A DNA stretch of 64,000 bases from Streptacidiphilus jeojiense (GTDB lineage Bacteria; Actinomycetota; Actinomycetes; Streptomycetales; Streptomycetaceae): positions 1 to 64,000 of the forward strand of contig NZ_JOEH01000032.1 of the NCBI RefSeq assembly GCF_000719095.1. The letters are read 5' to 3'. Position numbers and translations under genes: made by a program. Below, piece by piece: positions 15,891 through 24,528 of the stretch. The notes below the pieces were generated by a model. That model had not been told where the DNA came from, made no database searches, and worked only from the letters and a program-made list of their open reading frames with translations. The stretch's first letter is position 1. Each line of letters starts with the position of its first letter.

Positions 15891-15942
15891 AGGGATGGCG
15901 AAGGGCTGCACCGCGTACGCGGTGCAGCCCTTCGCCATCCCT
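15891..15942. terminator. Perfect 52-bp palindrome, bidirectional terminator
   Basis: Two 26-nt arms meet with no spacer at 15916/15917 (centre …CCGCGT|ACGCGG…). The symmetry is exact over all 52 bases. It begins 5 nt after the DUF397 stop, so it almost certainly ends that transcript. Its length and perfection exceed what termination needs. Confidence 0.85.
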
Positions 15943-16090
15943 GGAACCCAGCAGATCAACGCTGACCTTCTGCCAACGGCCTGGTCATCGTTCACCGTGA
16001 GTCTCACAGGCCTCTACAAGGGGGGGACTTGCCGGAGTTCCCGCCGACGACCGAGGCCCGGTTCGGGTGGGGAGGATCCCTGAGCAGGGG

Positions 16091-16483
16091 CTAGTCCAGG
16101 AGGCGATCGTCATCGATGTCGATGGTGATCGTGCCCGGGGGATAGTCATGATGGCGAGCGGTCAACAGCAGGTCCGCTTCGGGACGGTGAGCACTGGGCA
16201 AGGTGGCGTACAGGGCGTGGGCGGTATCCGGGGCGCCGTATCCGTCGCGAACCATGGCTGCCACCGCAATGGCAGCGACCGGGTCCAGTGCCTCGATGTC
16301 GATGCCCGGCAGCGACAGGGCGTGCAGTCCAGCGTCCGCTTCGGCGACCTCGGCCTGCATCAGGCACAGCGCCGGCACCAGCAGGTGCCGGAACGGCGAC
16401 CGGGCCGCATTCTCGGCAATCCGCGCGAGCTTTCGATGCCCTGAGGCCAATGCCGTCACCGCGCTGGTGTCCAGGATGATCAC
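16091..16483 (-). CDS. PIN-domain ribonuclease toxin (VapC-like)
   Basis: A 130-aa PIN-domain protein. Candidate metal-binding acids are Asp5 (MIILDTSAV), Glu45 (QAEVAEADAG), Asp86 (APDTAHALY) and Asp104 (EADLLLTA), in the usual order and spacing. Its ATG overlaps the stop of the antitoxin gene (ATGA), the classic vapBC arrangement. It would cleave RNA when not bound by the antitoxin. A hydrolysable tRNA target is only known for other VapCs. Confidence 0.85.
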   Translation of the reverse strand: MIILDTSAVTALASGHRKLARIAENAARSPFRHLLVPALCLMQAEVAEADAGLHALSLPGIDIEALDPVAAIAVAAMVRDGYGAPDTAHALYATLPSAHRPEADLLLTARHHDYPPGTITIDIDDDRLLD

Positions 16484-16764
16484 GCTGCTCCTCGGAGCGC
16501 GTCCCGTGCCTTCTCCGCAGCGATCTCGTAGACCCGGTCCAGGGCGCCCGGGGTCGCGTCGAACTCGGCGTCGGTTAGAGGGACGCCCATCTTCTCCCGC
16601 AGGACTCGCCGAGCCTCACGTGCCCGCTGATCCGCCTGCTGAACGGTTAGCTGCTCCGCTGCCAGCGCCGTGACCAGGGCGCCGATCGTGGTCCCGCGCT
16701 CCTTCGCCAACGCTGCCAGGTGGTCGCGGGTCGCTTCAGGAACTTTGATCGTCGAGTCAGCCAT
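16480..16764 (-). CDS. Ribbon-helix-helix antitoxin (VapB-like)
   Basis: A 94-aa protein. The N-terminal 45 residues (STIKVPEATRDHLAALAKE, then RGTTIGALVTALAAE) fit a ribbon-helix-helix DNA-binding fold. The C-terminal helices should wrap the PIN toxin. It precedes and overlaps the toxin gene. Repeats just upstream of its start probably mediate autoregulation. Confidence 0.82.
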   Translation of the reverse strand: MADSTIKVPEATRDHLAALAKERGTTIGALVTALAAEQLTVQQADQRAREARRVLREKMGVPLTDAEFDATPGALDRVYEIAAEKARDALRGAA

Positions 16765-16772
16765 GCCTCCAC

Positions 16773-16791
16773 GGTACACCAGAAGTACACC
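16773..16791. promoter_or_regulatory. Direct repeats, probable toxin-antitoxin operator
   Basis: GGTACACC (16773-16780) and GTACACC (16785-16791) are 4 nt apart, 9 nt before the antitoxin start. Tandem short sites next to the start are typical for ribbon-helix-helix autorepressors. Confidence 0.55.
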
Positions 16792-16859
16792 GCCAGTAGA
16801 GAATGCGCCGATCACCCAGCAGCGTTCGACTCGTGACCGGCTGGTCGCCTGGCCAGAGG

Positions 16860-17096
16860 ACCGCACTCCCCGCGGCAGATCGCAGCGAGCGCCTTCGTCC
16901 AGGCGCCGCGACCGATCGCCGGGAGCCGGCGCGCGATGCCGTCGCGGCGCTGAGCCAAGGCCGCGTCGACCTGGCGATGCTGGCCAACCTGGACCGCTAC
17001 GGCACCACGGCCACGGTCAACTGAGCGACACCACACGGCCGGAAGATACAGGTGTGAACGGACCTCCCCTGCGGTAGAGGGGGTGGTGAACGGTGA
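16860..17096 (+). pseudogene. 3' remnant of a replication-relaxation gene plus conserved downstream DNA
   Basis: In frame up to the stop at 17022-17024 it reads GRVDLAMLANLDRYGTTAT, closely matching GRVGLAVLSDLERHGTAAA near the end of the intact gene at 2.7 kb. The similarity continues past the stop in non-coding phase (GCGACACCACACG…, GACCTCCC…) and ends in the shared 18-mer GGGGGTGGTGAACGGTGA (2837-2854 and 17079-17096). Only the 3' end of the gene is left, fused to unrelated sequence. A further 200 nt without genes follow before the lipoprotein gene. Confidence 0.6.
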
Positions 17097-17302
17097 AGAG
17101 CACATCAGTCACCGTTTTGTCGTCCTCCCGGGTGAATTCGGCTGCTTTCTCACCCGGCGAAAGCGAACGTCATATGCGGAAAGTGCATCTGACGTGGCAT
17201 CACAGGTCGAACGGATCCGTCGAACGCTGCCACGGCCCGCCACACAAAGCGCTACGATCCGGACAAGATCGCTCCACAAGGAGTGAAAGGGGGATTCTCA
17301 AG

Positions 17303-17917
17303 GTGACACCGCGCCCTCGGTCCTTCGGCTACGCACGGACCCGTACACGTCAGAGCACCCTCGCGGCGGCTGCCGTCGGGGCGGCCCTACTGCTCTCCGC
17401 CTGCGGCGGCGCGAGCGATCAGCGCTCGGCCGACACCGCTTCCCCGTCCGCACTCGCATCAACATCGCCCAGCACGGTGCCCAGCGCATCACCGACGTTG
17501 AGCGCGATGGACATGGCGAAAGCCAAGGTGCTGTTGGCCTACCAGGGGTTCTGGAAGCTCCAGGAGGAGGCCTACTCCAGCGGCAGCCTGGACGGGCTGC
17601 CTATCAACACCTACGCCCTGGGCCAAGCGGCCGCTGACATCCGCAGCACACTGCAGTACTACCAGTCGCAGCACGAGGTGATGCGCGGTCACCCCGTCCT
17701 GACGCCGACGGTCTCGGCCCTGGACACCGCAAAGAAGACTGCGACCATCACTGACTGTATCGACACCAGCAACTTCCTCCCAGTCGACGCGACCACGGGT
17801 AAACCGGAGAAGCTGACCTCCGATGTACATCGCCATCCTTGGACGTTCACCGCCACTTTCGACAACGTCCAGTGGTACATCGTCACGGGAACGATCGATC
17901 GGGCCCGTACATGCTGA
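17303..17917 (+). CDS. Lipoprotein, first gene of the Tad pilus operon
   Basis: A 204-aa protein from the GTG at 17303, with AAGGGGG upstream; the longer in-frame start at 17093 lacks a signal peptide at the right place. A basic n-region, hydrophobic stretch AAAAVGAALLLSAC and lipobox (LLSAC) mark a lipoprotein. After a Ser/Thr/Pro linker, a compact domain (about 70-204) contains AYQGFWKLQEEAY and several strands, similar in outline to SnoaL/NTF2-like folds. It overlaps the next gene (ATGCTGA). Role in the pilus is inferred from position. Confidence 0.75.
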   Translation: MTPRPRSFGYARTRTRQSTLAAAAVGAALLLSACGGASDQRSADTASPSALASTSPSTVPSASPTLSAMDMAKAKVLLAYQGFWKLQEEAYSSGSLDGLPINTYALGQAAADIRSTLQYYQSQHEVMRGHPVLTPTVSALDTAKKTATITDCIDTSNFLPVDATTGKPEKLTSDVHRHPWTFTATFDNVQWYIVTGTIDRARTC

Positions 17918-18855
17918 AGGTTCCCTCGCTCTTGAGTTGCGCCGGGGCCCTACTGATAGCTGCCTGGGCACTTGCCCCGGTGGCATCCGCCAGTAGCGGG
18001 ACCGGCGTTGGGTGCGGTGCATTCTCCGGTGACTGCAATGTGTCTGCCGGCGGAAGCTCCCCACCTAGCGGGGGCGCAACCGGATCAGCGTCCGCCACCA
18101 GCGGTGGTGGTGGCGGAGGCAGTTCCTCATGCAGCTTTCACGGCCAGCCCTTCCCCTGCTACAGCGCTGCCAACGGATGGTTCGACCCGCAAGACGGGTG
18201 CTACTACCGACTGATGGACCCCCAGCCGACAGCGGACAGCACCCTGTGGGATGGCCATAGGCCCGGTGACGGGGCGGTGTACTCCGCCGTCTGCCCGCTA
18301 CTCACGGGCAAAGGTCTTCCCGCTTTGCCGGGGCGATGGTTCCAGAACCCGCCCCCGGGCTACGGCGGCGCCGTAGACGTGGCCGCCCTGGCCCGGCAGG
18401 CAGTGAAGAACATGGCGCTAGTGGGGCCTGCGATCGGGATCGCGCCGAAGGTGGGCGGCAAGAGCGCCGTCGGTCTGCCGGTGTGGCTGTGGGACACCGT
18501 CACCCCCACGACCTGGGGTCCGAACACGGCGACCGCCGCGGCGGGCGGGGTGACCGTGACGGCGACCGGCAGTGCGACGCAGATCGTGTGGTCGATGGGC
18601 GACGGGTCGACGGTGACCTGCAACGGACCAGGCACGGCCTACCAGCCCTCCTTCGGCGACCAGGCCCCGGACTGTGGCCACACCTACTCCGTCACCTCGG
18701 CCGCGCAGCCCGGCGGCACGTACGCGATCACCGCGACGGCCACCTGGGTCGTCAACTGGACTGCGAACACCGGACAGCAGGGCACGATCACCGTCACCCG
18801 GCAGTCCGCCACGACAGCGGTCATCGGCGAACTCCAGGTCCTGAACACCCAATAA
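17911..18855 (+). CDS. Secreted protein of the Tad cluster
   Basis: A 314-aa protein from the ATG at 17911, which overlaps the lipoprotein stop. A signal peptide (about 1-27, ending ASAS) is followed by a Gly/Ser-rich low-complexity stretch, and a cysteine-containing domain with FHGQPFPCYSAANGWFDPQD. The C-terminal domain of about 130 residues (VTVTATGSATQIVWSMGDGS, then CGHTYSV and TWVVNW) looks like a PKD-type beta-sandwich. Proteins of this layout precede SAF/CpaB genes in streptomycete Tad clusters. It probably contacts the wall or the pilus. Confidence 0.75.
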   Translation: MLKVPSLLSCAGALLIAAWALAPVASASSGTGVGCGAFSGDCNVSAGGSSPPSGGATGSASATSGGGGGGSSSCSFHGQPFPCYSAANGWFDPQDGCYYRLMDPQPTADSTLWDGHRPGDGAVYSAVCPLLTGKGLPALPGRWFQNPPPGYGGAVDVAALARQAVKNMALVGPAIGIAPKVGGKSAVGLPVWLWDTVTPTTWGPNTATAAAGGVTVTATGSATQIVWSMGDGSTVTCNGPGTAYQPSFGDQAPDCGHTYSVTSAAQPGGTYAITATATWVVNWTANTGQQGTITVTRQSATTAVIGELQVLNTQ

Positions 18856-18878
18856 GCCCACGACGAGGAAGAAACCCG

Positions 18879-19553
18879 ATGGCCATCACCCGGCAGCGAC
18901 AGGCCCCGACCGACAACGGCCTGGCCCCCGCCCCTGTGCAGATCACCGAGACCGCGCCGCGCCGGGCCCGGCGCCCGATGCTGATGGTGGCCGGGATCGC
19001 GGTGGCAGCGGTGGGCGCCCTGGGTGCCTACACGATGGTCAACCAGGTCGGTAACCGCGTGGCGGTGATCGCGCTGGCCCATCCGGTGCCCAAGGGCCAG
19101 GTGCTGGTGTCCGCGGATCTGACGGTGGCCCAGGTCGCCCCCGACCCCGCGCTGCAGCCCATCGCCGCGGCCGACAGCAGCAGCGTGCTGGGCAAGACCG
19201 CCGCGGTCGACCTGCCCGCCGGCACCCTGCTGACCCGCTCCTCCGTCCAGGCCGGCGCGCCGTTGACGACCGGCAAGTCGGTGGTCGGGGTCCTGGCGAA
19301 ACCCGGCATGATCCCGGCCGGACGGCTGCAACCCGGGCAGGCGGTGACCGTGGTGCAGACGCCCACCCAGAGCGCGGGCGGCAAGCTGCCGGTCGCGCCG
19401 TTGACGATCAGCGCCGTGGTGGTGTCGGTCAGCGCCGCGGACAGCAACGGCAACCAGGTCGTGGACCTGGCCGCCGACCCGGCCGACGCCCCGCAGCTGG
19501 CGGTGTGGTCGGCCGCCGGGCAGGACGCCATCGTGACCGCGGCGGGCCACTGA
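18879..19553 (+). CDS. SAF-domain protein (CpaB/RcpC-like pilus assembly)
   Basis: A 224-aa protein with GAGGAAG 8 nt before its ATG. One membrane helix (about 36-58: LMVAGIAVAAVGALGAYTMV) is followed by an SAF domain (about 65-125: PVPKGQVLVSADLTVAQVA and DLPAGTLLTRSSV) and a RcpC-like C-terminal part. CpaB/RcpC proteins help assemble Flp pili at the envelope. It overlaps by coupling with the following MinD-like gene (TGATG). Confidence 0.85.
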   Translation: MAITRQRQAPTDNGLAPAPVQITETAPRRARRPMLMVAGIAVAAVGALGAYTMVNQVGNRVAVIALAHPVPKGQVLVSADLTVAQVAPDPALQPIAAADSSSVLGKTAAVDLPAGTLLTRSSVQAGAPLTTGKSVVGVLAKPGMIPAGRLQPGQAVTVVQTPTQSAGGKLPVAPLTISAVVVSVSAADSNGNQVVDLAADPADAPQLAVWSAAGQDAIVTAAGH

Positions 19554-20398
19554 TGTCGGTCATCGCCCTGGTGTCGGCCAAATCCAGTGCCGTGACCGTC
19601 AGCGCGCTGGCCCTGGCCCTCTCCGCCCCCAAGCGCACACTGCTGGCCGAGTGCGACCCGGCCGGCGGCACCATCCGCGCCGGCTACCTGCAGGGCCACA
19701 GCACCGCCGCCGTCGGCCTGCACCAACTGGCCACCGCGGAGCGCTCCGGCACCCTGGCCGACGCCTTCGACCAACACCTGGTCCCCCTGGACGGCACCGC
19801 CGGCCACCGCCTCCTGCTGCCCGGGCTGACCGACCCCACCCAAGCCCCGGCGCTGGCCGGCACCTGGGACCAGCTGGTGCGGATGTGGCCGGTCCTCGAA
19901 GGCGAGGGCTTCGACGTGGTCATCGACGCCGGCCGGCTACTGGTCGACGGCGGGGAGCTGAACGCCTCCCGCTTCCCCGCGCCGCTGCTGCGCCGCGCGG
20001 ACGTGGTGCTGCTGGTGCTGCGGCAGAACCTGACCCAGGTGGTCGCAGCAGCACCGGCGGTCGCGGCGTTGCGCCGGGATCTGGGCCTGCACGGCACCGG
20101 CGCCGACGCCCTGGGGCTGCTCCTGGTGAGCGACCAGAAGTCTCCGAACTCCAGTGACATCTCCCGACACCTGGGGGTCGGCGTGCTGGCGCAGTTCGAC
20201 CGCGACGAGGCGACCGCGCTCGCGCTGACCCACGGCCCCACCGGCCGGGGACTGACCGCACGCGCTCCCCTGCTGCGCCAGGCGCGCAGCAGTTGGGAGC
20301 AGATCAACGCGCTGGCCACCCGCCGCCAGGTGCAGCTGTCGCCCGGTGGCCAGGCCTCGGTGTACCGCAGTGTGCAGCAGGCGGTGACCCGTGGCTGA
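19553..20398 (+). CDS. MinD/CpaE/TadZ-like protein with degenerate P-loop
   Basis: A 281-aa protein. It keeps the overall MinD/ParA order: a start strand MSVIALVSAKSSAVTVSALA in place of the deviant Walker A, LLAECDPAGGTIRAG, FDVVIDAGRLL and ADVVLLVLRQN. The usual KGGxGKT is replaced by SAKSSAVTV, which lacks the glycine-rich loop. TadZ/CpaE proteins localise the pilus machine to a pole, and actinobacterial ones are often degenerate. ATP hydrolysis is doubtful here. Confidence 0.8.
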   Translation: MSVIALVSAKSSAVTVSALALALSAPKRTLLAECDPAGGTIRAGYLQGHSTAAVGLHQLATAERSGTLADAFDQHLVPLDGTAGHRLLLPGLTDPTQAPALAGTWDQLVRMWPVLEGEGFDVVIDAGRLLVDGGELNASRFPAPLLRRADVVLLVLRQNLTQVVAAAPAVAALRRDLGLHGTGADALGLLLVSDQKSPNSSDISRHLGVGVLAQFDRDEATALALTHGPTGRGLTARAPLLRQARSSWEQINALATRRQVQLSPGGQASVYRSVQQAVTRG

Positions 20399-21914
20399 CA
20401 GCATCCCGGGACCGGTGAACGGCTCCTTGGGTTCGGCCGGCCGGCGGCAGCGTTTCGCGGCCGCCCTGGCCCAGCCGCTGCCTCTGGCCGGCGTGGCCGC
20501 GGTGCCGGGCCAGGCCCTGCCTGCGGGCCCGGGCCAGGACGGGGTGCTGCCGGTGGGTTTCGAGGTGATCGCCGAGTTGCGGACCAAGGTGGCCGGACTG
20601 CTGGCCGCCGAGACCGCCGAGCAGCCGCTGTTGTCGGATGAGGACCGGCGCCAGGTCGGCTACACGCTGGTGCGCAAGGTGGTGGCCGGGTGGGCGACCG
20701 ACTACGCCGCGGCCGCCCAGCCGCTCACCCGCGACCAGGAGGAGCTGGTACGCGCGTCGGTCTTCAACGACCTCTTCCGGGCCGGCCGGCTGCAGCCGCT
20801 GCTGGACGATCCGGGCATCGAGAACATCATGATCGACGGCCATGACGACGTGACGGTGGACTACGTGGACCGGCCCGCGGCCCGGCTGGCGCCGCTGACC
20901 GGGTCGGACGTGGAGCTGGTGGCGTTGATCAACCAGCTGGCCCGGACCCAGGGCATCGGTGAGCGGTCGCTGACGCCGTCGACGCCGACGTTGAACATGC
21001 GCCTGGCCGACGGGTCGCGACTGGCGGCCACATACCTGGTCACCGACCGGCCGCATGTGGTGATCCGCAAGCACCGGATGAAGCAGTCACGCCTGTCGGA
21101 CCTGGTGGCCTGGGGCAGCATCGATCCCGCGTTGGAGCAGTTCCTGCGCGCCCTGGTCCTGGCCCGCAAGAACGTGTTCGTGGTCGGCTCCCAGGGGGTC
21201 GGCAAGACCTCTTTGCTGCGCGCGATGGCCCGCGAGATCCCGGCCGGCGAGCGCATCGGGACCCTGGAGTCGGAGTACGAGCTGTGGCTGCACGAGCTGG
21301 ACAGCGGCCCCAAGGTGATCCCGTTCGAGGCCCGGGAGGGCAACGGCGAGAAGGGCCTGGACGGCTCCGCGTCCGGCGAGATCACCCTGGCCGACCTGTT
21401 CCCGCAGCTGCTGCGCATGAGCTTGCGGCGGATCATCGTCGGCGAGGTCCGCTCGGTGGAGGTCGTGCCGATGCTGCACAGCATGAACGAGAGCGAGGGC
21501 GGTTCGATGTGCACGTTGCACGCTCGCTCCGCGGCCTCGGCGATCGAACGGATCGTCACCTTGTCTCTGGAGTCAGGGATCGGGATGAGCGAGGCCCTTG
21601 CGTACCGGCTGATCGCGCAGGCCATCGACTTCGTGGTCTACCTGCGGCTGGTCGACGAGACCCCGATCGGCGGGCGCAAGCACCGGTTCGTGTCCCACGT
21701 CGTGGAGATCACCGGCCTCGGTGAGGCCGGCCGGCCGGCGCTGCAGACGGTCTTCGGTCCCAGGGACAGCGGCGGGCGCCGCGAGCCGCGGGCGGTGCCG
21801 CAGCTGACGCCGGCGTGCATCGAGGACCTGATGCGGGTGGGCTACGACCGTTCCTGGTTCCAGCATCCGTTCGGCGCCTGGCAGGCGCCGCTGACCACAT
21901 TGAGGCCGCTGTGA
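20391..21914 (+). CDS. CpaF/TadA-type secretion ATPase
   Basis: A 507-aa AAA-like motor of the VirB11/GspE superfamily, from a GTG overlapping the previous gene. Walker A is GSQGVGKT (266-273). The Walker B region is RRIIVGEVR, and the His box region is MCTLHARSAASAIERI. The N-terminal part includes LLDDPGIENIMIDG, typical for CpaF. It powers pilus subunit polymerisation through TadB and TadC, which follow immediately with overlapping starts. Confidence 0.95.
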   Translation: MADSIPGPVNGSLGSAGRRQRFAAALAQPLPLAGVAAVPGQALPAGPGQDGVLPVGFEVIAELRTKVAGLLAAETAEQPLLSDEDRRQVGYTLVRKVVAGWATDYAAAAQPLTRDQEELVRASVFNDLFRAGRLQPLLDDPGIENIMIDGHDDVTVDYVDRPAARLAPLTGSDVELVALINQLARTQGIGERSLTPSTPTLNMRLADGSRLAATYLVTDRPHVVIRKHRMKQSRLSDLVAWGSIDPALEQFLRALVLARKNVFVVGSQGVGKTSLLRAMAREIPAGERIGTLESEYELWLHELDSGPKVIPFEAREGNGEKGLDGSASGEITLADLFPQLLRMSLRRIIVGEVRSVEVVPMLHSMNESEGGSMCTLHARSAASAIERIVTLSLESGIGMSEALAYRLIAQAIDFVVYLRLVDETPIGGRKHRFVSHVVEITGLGEAGRPALQTVFGPRDSGGRREPRAVPQLTPACIEDLMRVGYDRSWFQHPFGAWQAPLTTLRPL

Positions 21915-22867
21915 CGATCCAAGCGAGTGCCCTGATCGCCGCGCTGTGCGCGCTGCTGGCTGTGGCCGGGCTGGGCGTCGCCGTCGCCGGGGCGCTGGGC
22001 TGGGCCCCGGACGCGGCTCGGCGCCGCTCGCGTGCCGAACGCCGCCTGCAGAGCGTGCTGGGCGCGGACGGCGGCGGGGCGCGCCACCGGTGGTGGGCGG
22101 CACGCAGGGCTCGGGCCGGGGCGGCTGCGGTGGTGGCGCTACTGGTGTGGGCGGCCACCAGCTGGCTGGTGGCCGGGATCCTGACCGGCGCGGCGATCCT
22201 GGGCATGTCGTGGATGCTCAACCCGGGCAAGGACCACGCCGAGCAGATCAAACGGCTGGAGGCGCTGGAGGAGTGGGTGCGGCGGATGTCGGACATCCAC
22301 ACCGTGGGCATCTCGCTGGAGCAGGCCGTGGTCTCCAGCCTGCGCACGGCCCCGGCCCCGATCCTGGCCGAGGTGCGACTGATGGTCTCCCGGCTCGGTG
22401 CCGGGTGGCGCCCCGAGCAGGCCTACCGGGCGTTCGCCGACGACTTGGACGACCCGACCGCGGACATGGTCATCGCCCTGATGCTGCTGCACGTCACCGA
22501 CCGCGGCGCAGGCCTGGGTCGGGCGCTGAAAGACCTGGCCGCCGCAGTGTCCGAAGAGGTCCTAATGCGGCGCAAGGTCGAGGCCGACCGGGCCAAGCCG
22601 CGGGCGAACGCGCGCTGGGTGACGATGTTCTGCCTGCTGGTGTTCGCCCTGTCGTTCTTCTCGGGCTCCTACGTCGCGCCGTATCACCGCTGGTACGGGC
22701 AGATCACCATGCTCGTCTTCGCCGCCGGATTCCTGGGCTTGTTGGTGTGGATGCGCCGGATGGCGAACCTGCGGCCGATACCTCGCTTCCTGTCGCCCGC
22801 CGACCGCACCCCTGCCACCAGCGACACCACCACCGTCACCGGGATCAGCGAAGGAGTCCGCTCATGA
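21911..22867 (+). CDS. TadB-like inner-membrane platform protein
   Basis: A 318-aa protein; the GTG overlaps the CpaF stop (GTGA). N-terminal helices (about 5-30 and 65-95) precede a T2SSF/GspF domain with LEEWVRRMSDIHTVGISLEQ and GLGRALKDLAAAVSEEVLMR, and two C-terminal membrane helices (about 240-285). It forms the platform that couples CpaF to the pilin. The stop overlaps the TadC start. Confidence 0.9.
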   Translation: MTIQASALIAALCALLAVAGLGVAVAGALGWAPDAARRRSRAERRLQSVLGADGGGARHRWWAARRARAGAAAVVALLVWAATSWLVAGILTGAAILGMSWMLNPGKDHAEQIKRLEALEEWVRRMSDIHTVGISLEQAVVSSLRTAPAPILAEVRLMVSRLGAGWRPEQAYRAFADDLDDPTADMVIALMLLHVTDRGAGLGRALKDLAAAVSEEVLMRRKVEADRAKPRANARWVTMFCLLVFALSFFSGSYVAPYHRWYGQITMLVFAAGFLGLLVWMRRMANLRPIPRFLSPADRTPATSDTTTVTGISEGVRS

Positions 22868-23763
22868 TCAGCACTGCCCCGGTCCTGCTGGCCGGCGCCG
22901 CCGTCGGCGTGGGCGTCGTGATGGCCGTCGCCGGCGCCCTGCCCTCGCGTGCGGATGTGGGCGACGTGCTGGCGCGTATGGACGCCTCCCGCCTGGACGC
23001 CCTGGCCCCGCGCACCCCTCCCCCGGCCGCCGGCACTCTGGAACGCTGGGGCGGCGCGGTGCTGCGCCTGCTGGGCGAGCAGGTCCTGCGGGTGCCCACC
23101 CGGGAGTTGGGCATTTTGCGCGAGTCGCCCGCGTTGTTCGTGGGCCGCAAGCTGGCCACCGCCCTGTACGGGCTGGCGCTGCCGACCGTGGCCACCGTGG
23201 CGTTCGAGGCCGTCGGGGTGCACCCGCCGCTGGCGATCCCCGCGCTGGCCGGGCTGATCGCGGCCGCAGTGTTCTGGTTCATCCCCGACATCAGCATCCG
23301 CGGGCGCGCCGCCGAGGCCCGTACCGAGTTCCGCGCCGCGATCGCCTCCTACCTGGAGCTGGTCGGCCTGGAGCGGGCCGCGGACGCCGGACCCACCGAA
23401 GCCCTGCGCCGGGCCGCGGCGGTGGGCGACGGCTGGGTGTACGAGCGCATCCGCGACGCCCTGGTGCGCGCGGAACTGGCCGGCATCGCCCCCTGGGACG
23501 GGCTGCGGCAGCTCGCCATCGAGATCGACGTGCCCGAACTCGGCGCCCCCGCCGACATCATCGCCGTAGCCGGCGAAGAGGGCGCAGCGGTGTACTCCAC
23601 CCTCAAGGCCCAGGCCGCATCCCTGCGCGGGGTACTGCTGACCGACCAGCAGGCCCAGGCCAACGAAGCCAGCGAAAAAATGATCATGCCGGTGGCCGGG
23701 CTGGTCATCCTCATGACCGTCTACATCGCCGTCCCCGCCATGCTCAACATCATCGCTTCCTGA
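22864..23763 (+). CDS. TadC-like inner-membrane platform protein
   Basis: A 299-aa protein, ATGA-coupled to tadB. An N-terminal helix is followed by a second hydrophobic pair (about 100-140, with FWFIPDISIRGRA), a cytoplasmic T2SSF-like domain (EFRAAIASYLELVGLERAAD, ELGAPADIIAVAGEEGAAVY) and a C-terminal helix (MPVAGLVILMTVYIAVPAML). It pairs with TadB in Flp pilus biogenesis. Confidence 0.9.
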   Translation: MISTAPVLLAGAAVGVGVVMAVAGALPSRADVGDVLARMDASRLDALAPRTPPPAAGTLERWGGAVLRLLGEQVLRVPTRELGILRESPALFVGRKLATALYGLALPTVATVAFEAVGVHPPLAIPALAGLIAAAVFWFIPDISIRGRAAEARTEFRAAIASYLELVGLERAADAGPTEALRRAAAVGDGWVYERIRDALVRAELAGIAPWDGLRQLAIEIDVPELGAPADIIAVAGEEGAAVYSTLKAQAASLRGVLLTDQQAQANEASEKMIMPVAGLVILMTVYIAVPAMLNIIAS

Positions 23764-23804
23764 CCCGCCGTCACCGACACCAACCCAGACAAGGACACCC
23801 GCCG

Positions 23805-23999
23805 ATGCTCATCCTGATGCTCGCCCAGCTCCGCTACCGCACCGACCAGCTGCGTGCCCACCTGGACGCCCAGGACCAGGACAGGGGCGCGCTGTCCATC
23901 GAACTGGCCCTCCTGGTCGGCGCCCTGGTCACCGTCGCCGTGATCATCATCGGCATCATCATCGCCAAAGTCACCTCCAAGGGCGCCGCCATCGGCTGA
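23805..23999 (+). CDS. Flp-type pilin
   Basis: A 64-aa protein 41 nt after tadC. A basic leader ends in QDRG, followed by ALSIELALLVGALVTVAVII: a Gly, then Glu at position +5 of the mature chain, within a hydrophobic helix, as in type IVb pilins. Cleavage after that Gly by a prepilin peptidase would leave a mature chain of about 35 residues. No prepilin peptidase gene lies in the cluster, so a chromosomal one must act. Confidence 0.85.
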   Translation: MLILMLAQLRYRTDQLRAHLDAQDQDRGALSIELALLVGALVTVAVIIIGIIIAKVTSKGAAIG

Positions 24000-24108
24000 A
24001 GCGCGAGCCGCCCCCCGGGCTGTCCCCGCCGTTACAGGGCTCGTAGGACGACCGGATAGGCGCGCTTGCACCCCCACTCCATCGATCGTTGCGCAGAGGA
24101 GGTTCCAG

Positions 24109-24528
24109 ATGCCCAAGCACCTACCGCGCCTTGACCGCGTCGCGGCCGCGCTGCGAGGCCGTGTCAAAGACGACCGCGGTGCGCTCTCACTGGAACTGGC
24201 GTTCCTCGCGCCGGTGGTGATGATGTTGATCTTCGGTGTGGTCCAGTTGGGTTTCTACTGGTATGCCCGTGACGTCGCCCTGACCGCCGCCCAGCAGGGC
24301 GTGGAGACCGCCCGCCTGCAAGGCGCCTCCCTGAGCGAGGGCAGTGACCGCACCTGGGACCTGCTGCACCGCACCGGCGGCAGCATCACCGGCACCTCCG
24401 TTGCCACCTCCCAGGACGGGAACACCGTGGTGGTCACGGTCAGCGGCCAGGTGGACTGCTGGATCCCGGGACTGACGTTTCCGGTCTCGCAGACCGCCCG
24501 CGCAGCGAAAGAGCAGGTCACGCCATGA
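24109..24528 (+). CDS. TadE-like pseudopilin
   Basis: A 139-aa protein; AGAGGAGG lies just upstream. The class III leader ends in DDRG, followed by ALSLELAFLAPVVMMLIFGV with the Glu at +5. The periplasmic part has the TadE features: a helix with ARDVALTAAQQGVETARLQG and C-terminal strands. Minor pseudopilin of the pilus tip or base. Its stop overlaps the next start. Confidence 0.9.
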   Translation: MPKHLPRLDRVAAALRGRVKDDRGALSLELAFLAPVVMMLIFGVVQLGFYWYARDVALTAAQQGVETARLQGASLSEGSDRTWDLLHRTGGSITGTSVATSQDGNTVVVTVSGQVDCWIPGLTFPVSQTARAAKEQVTP

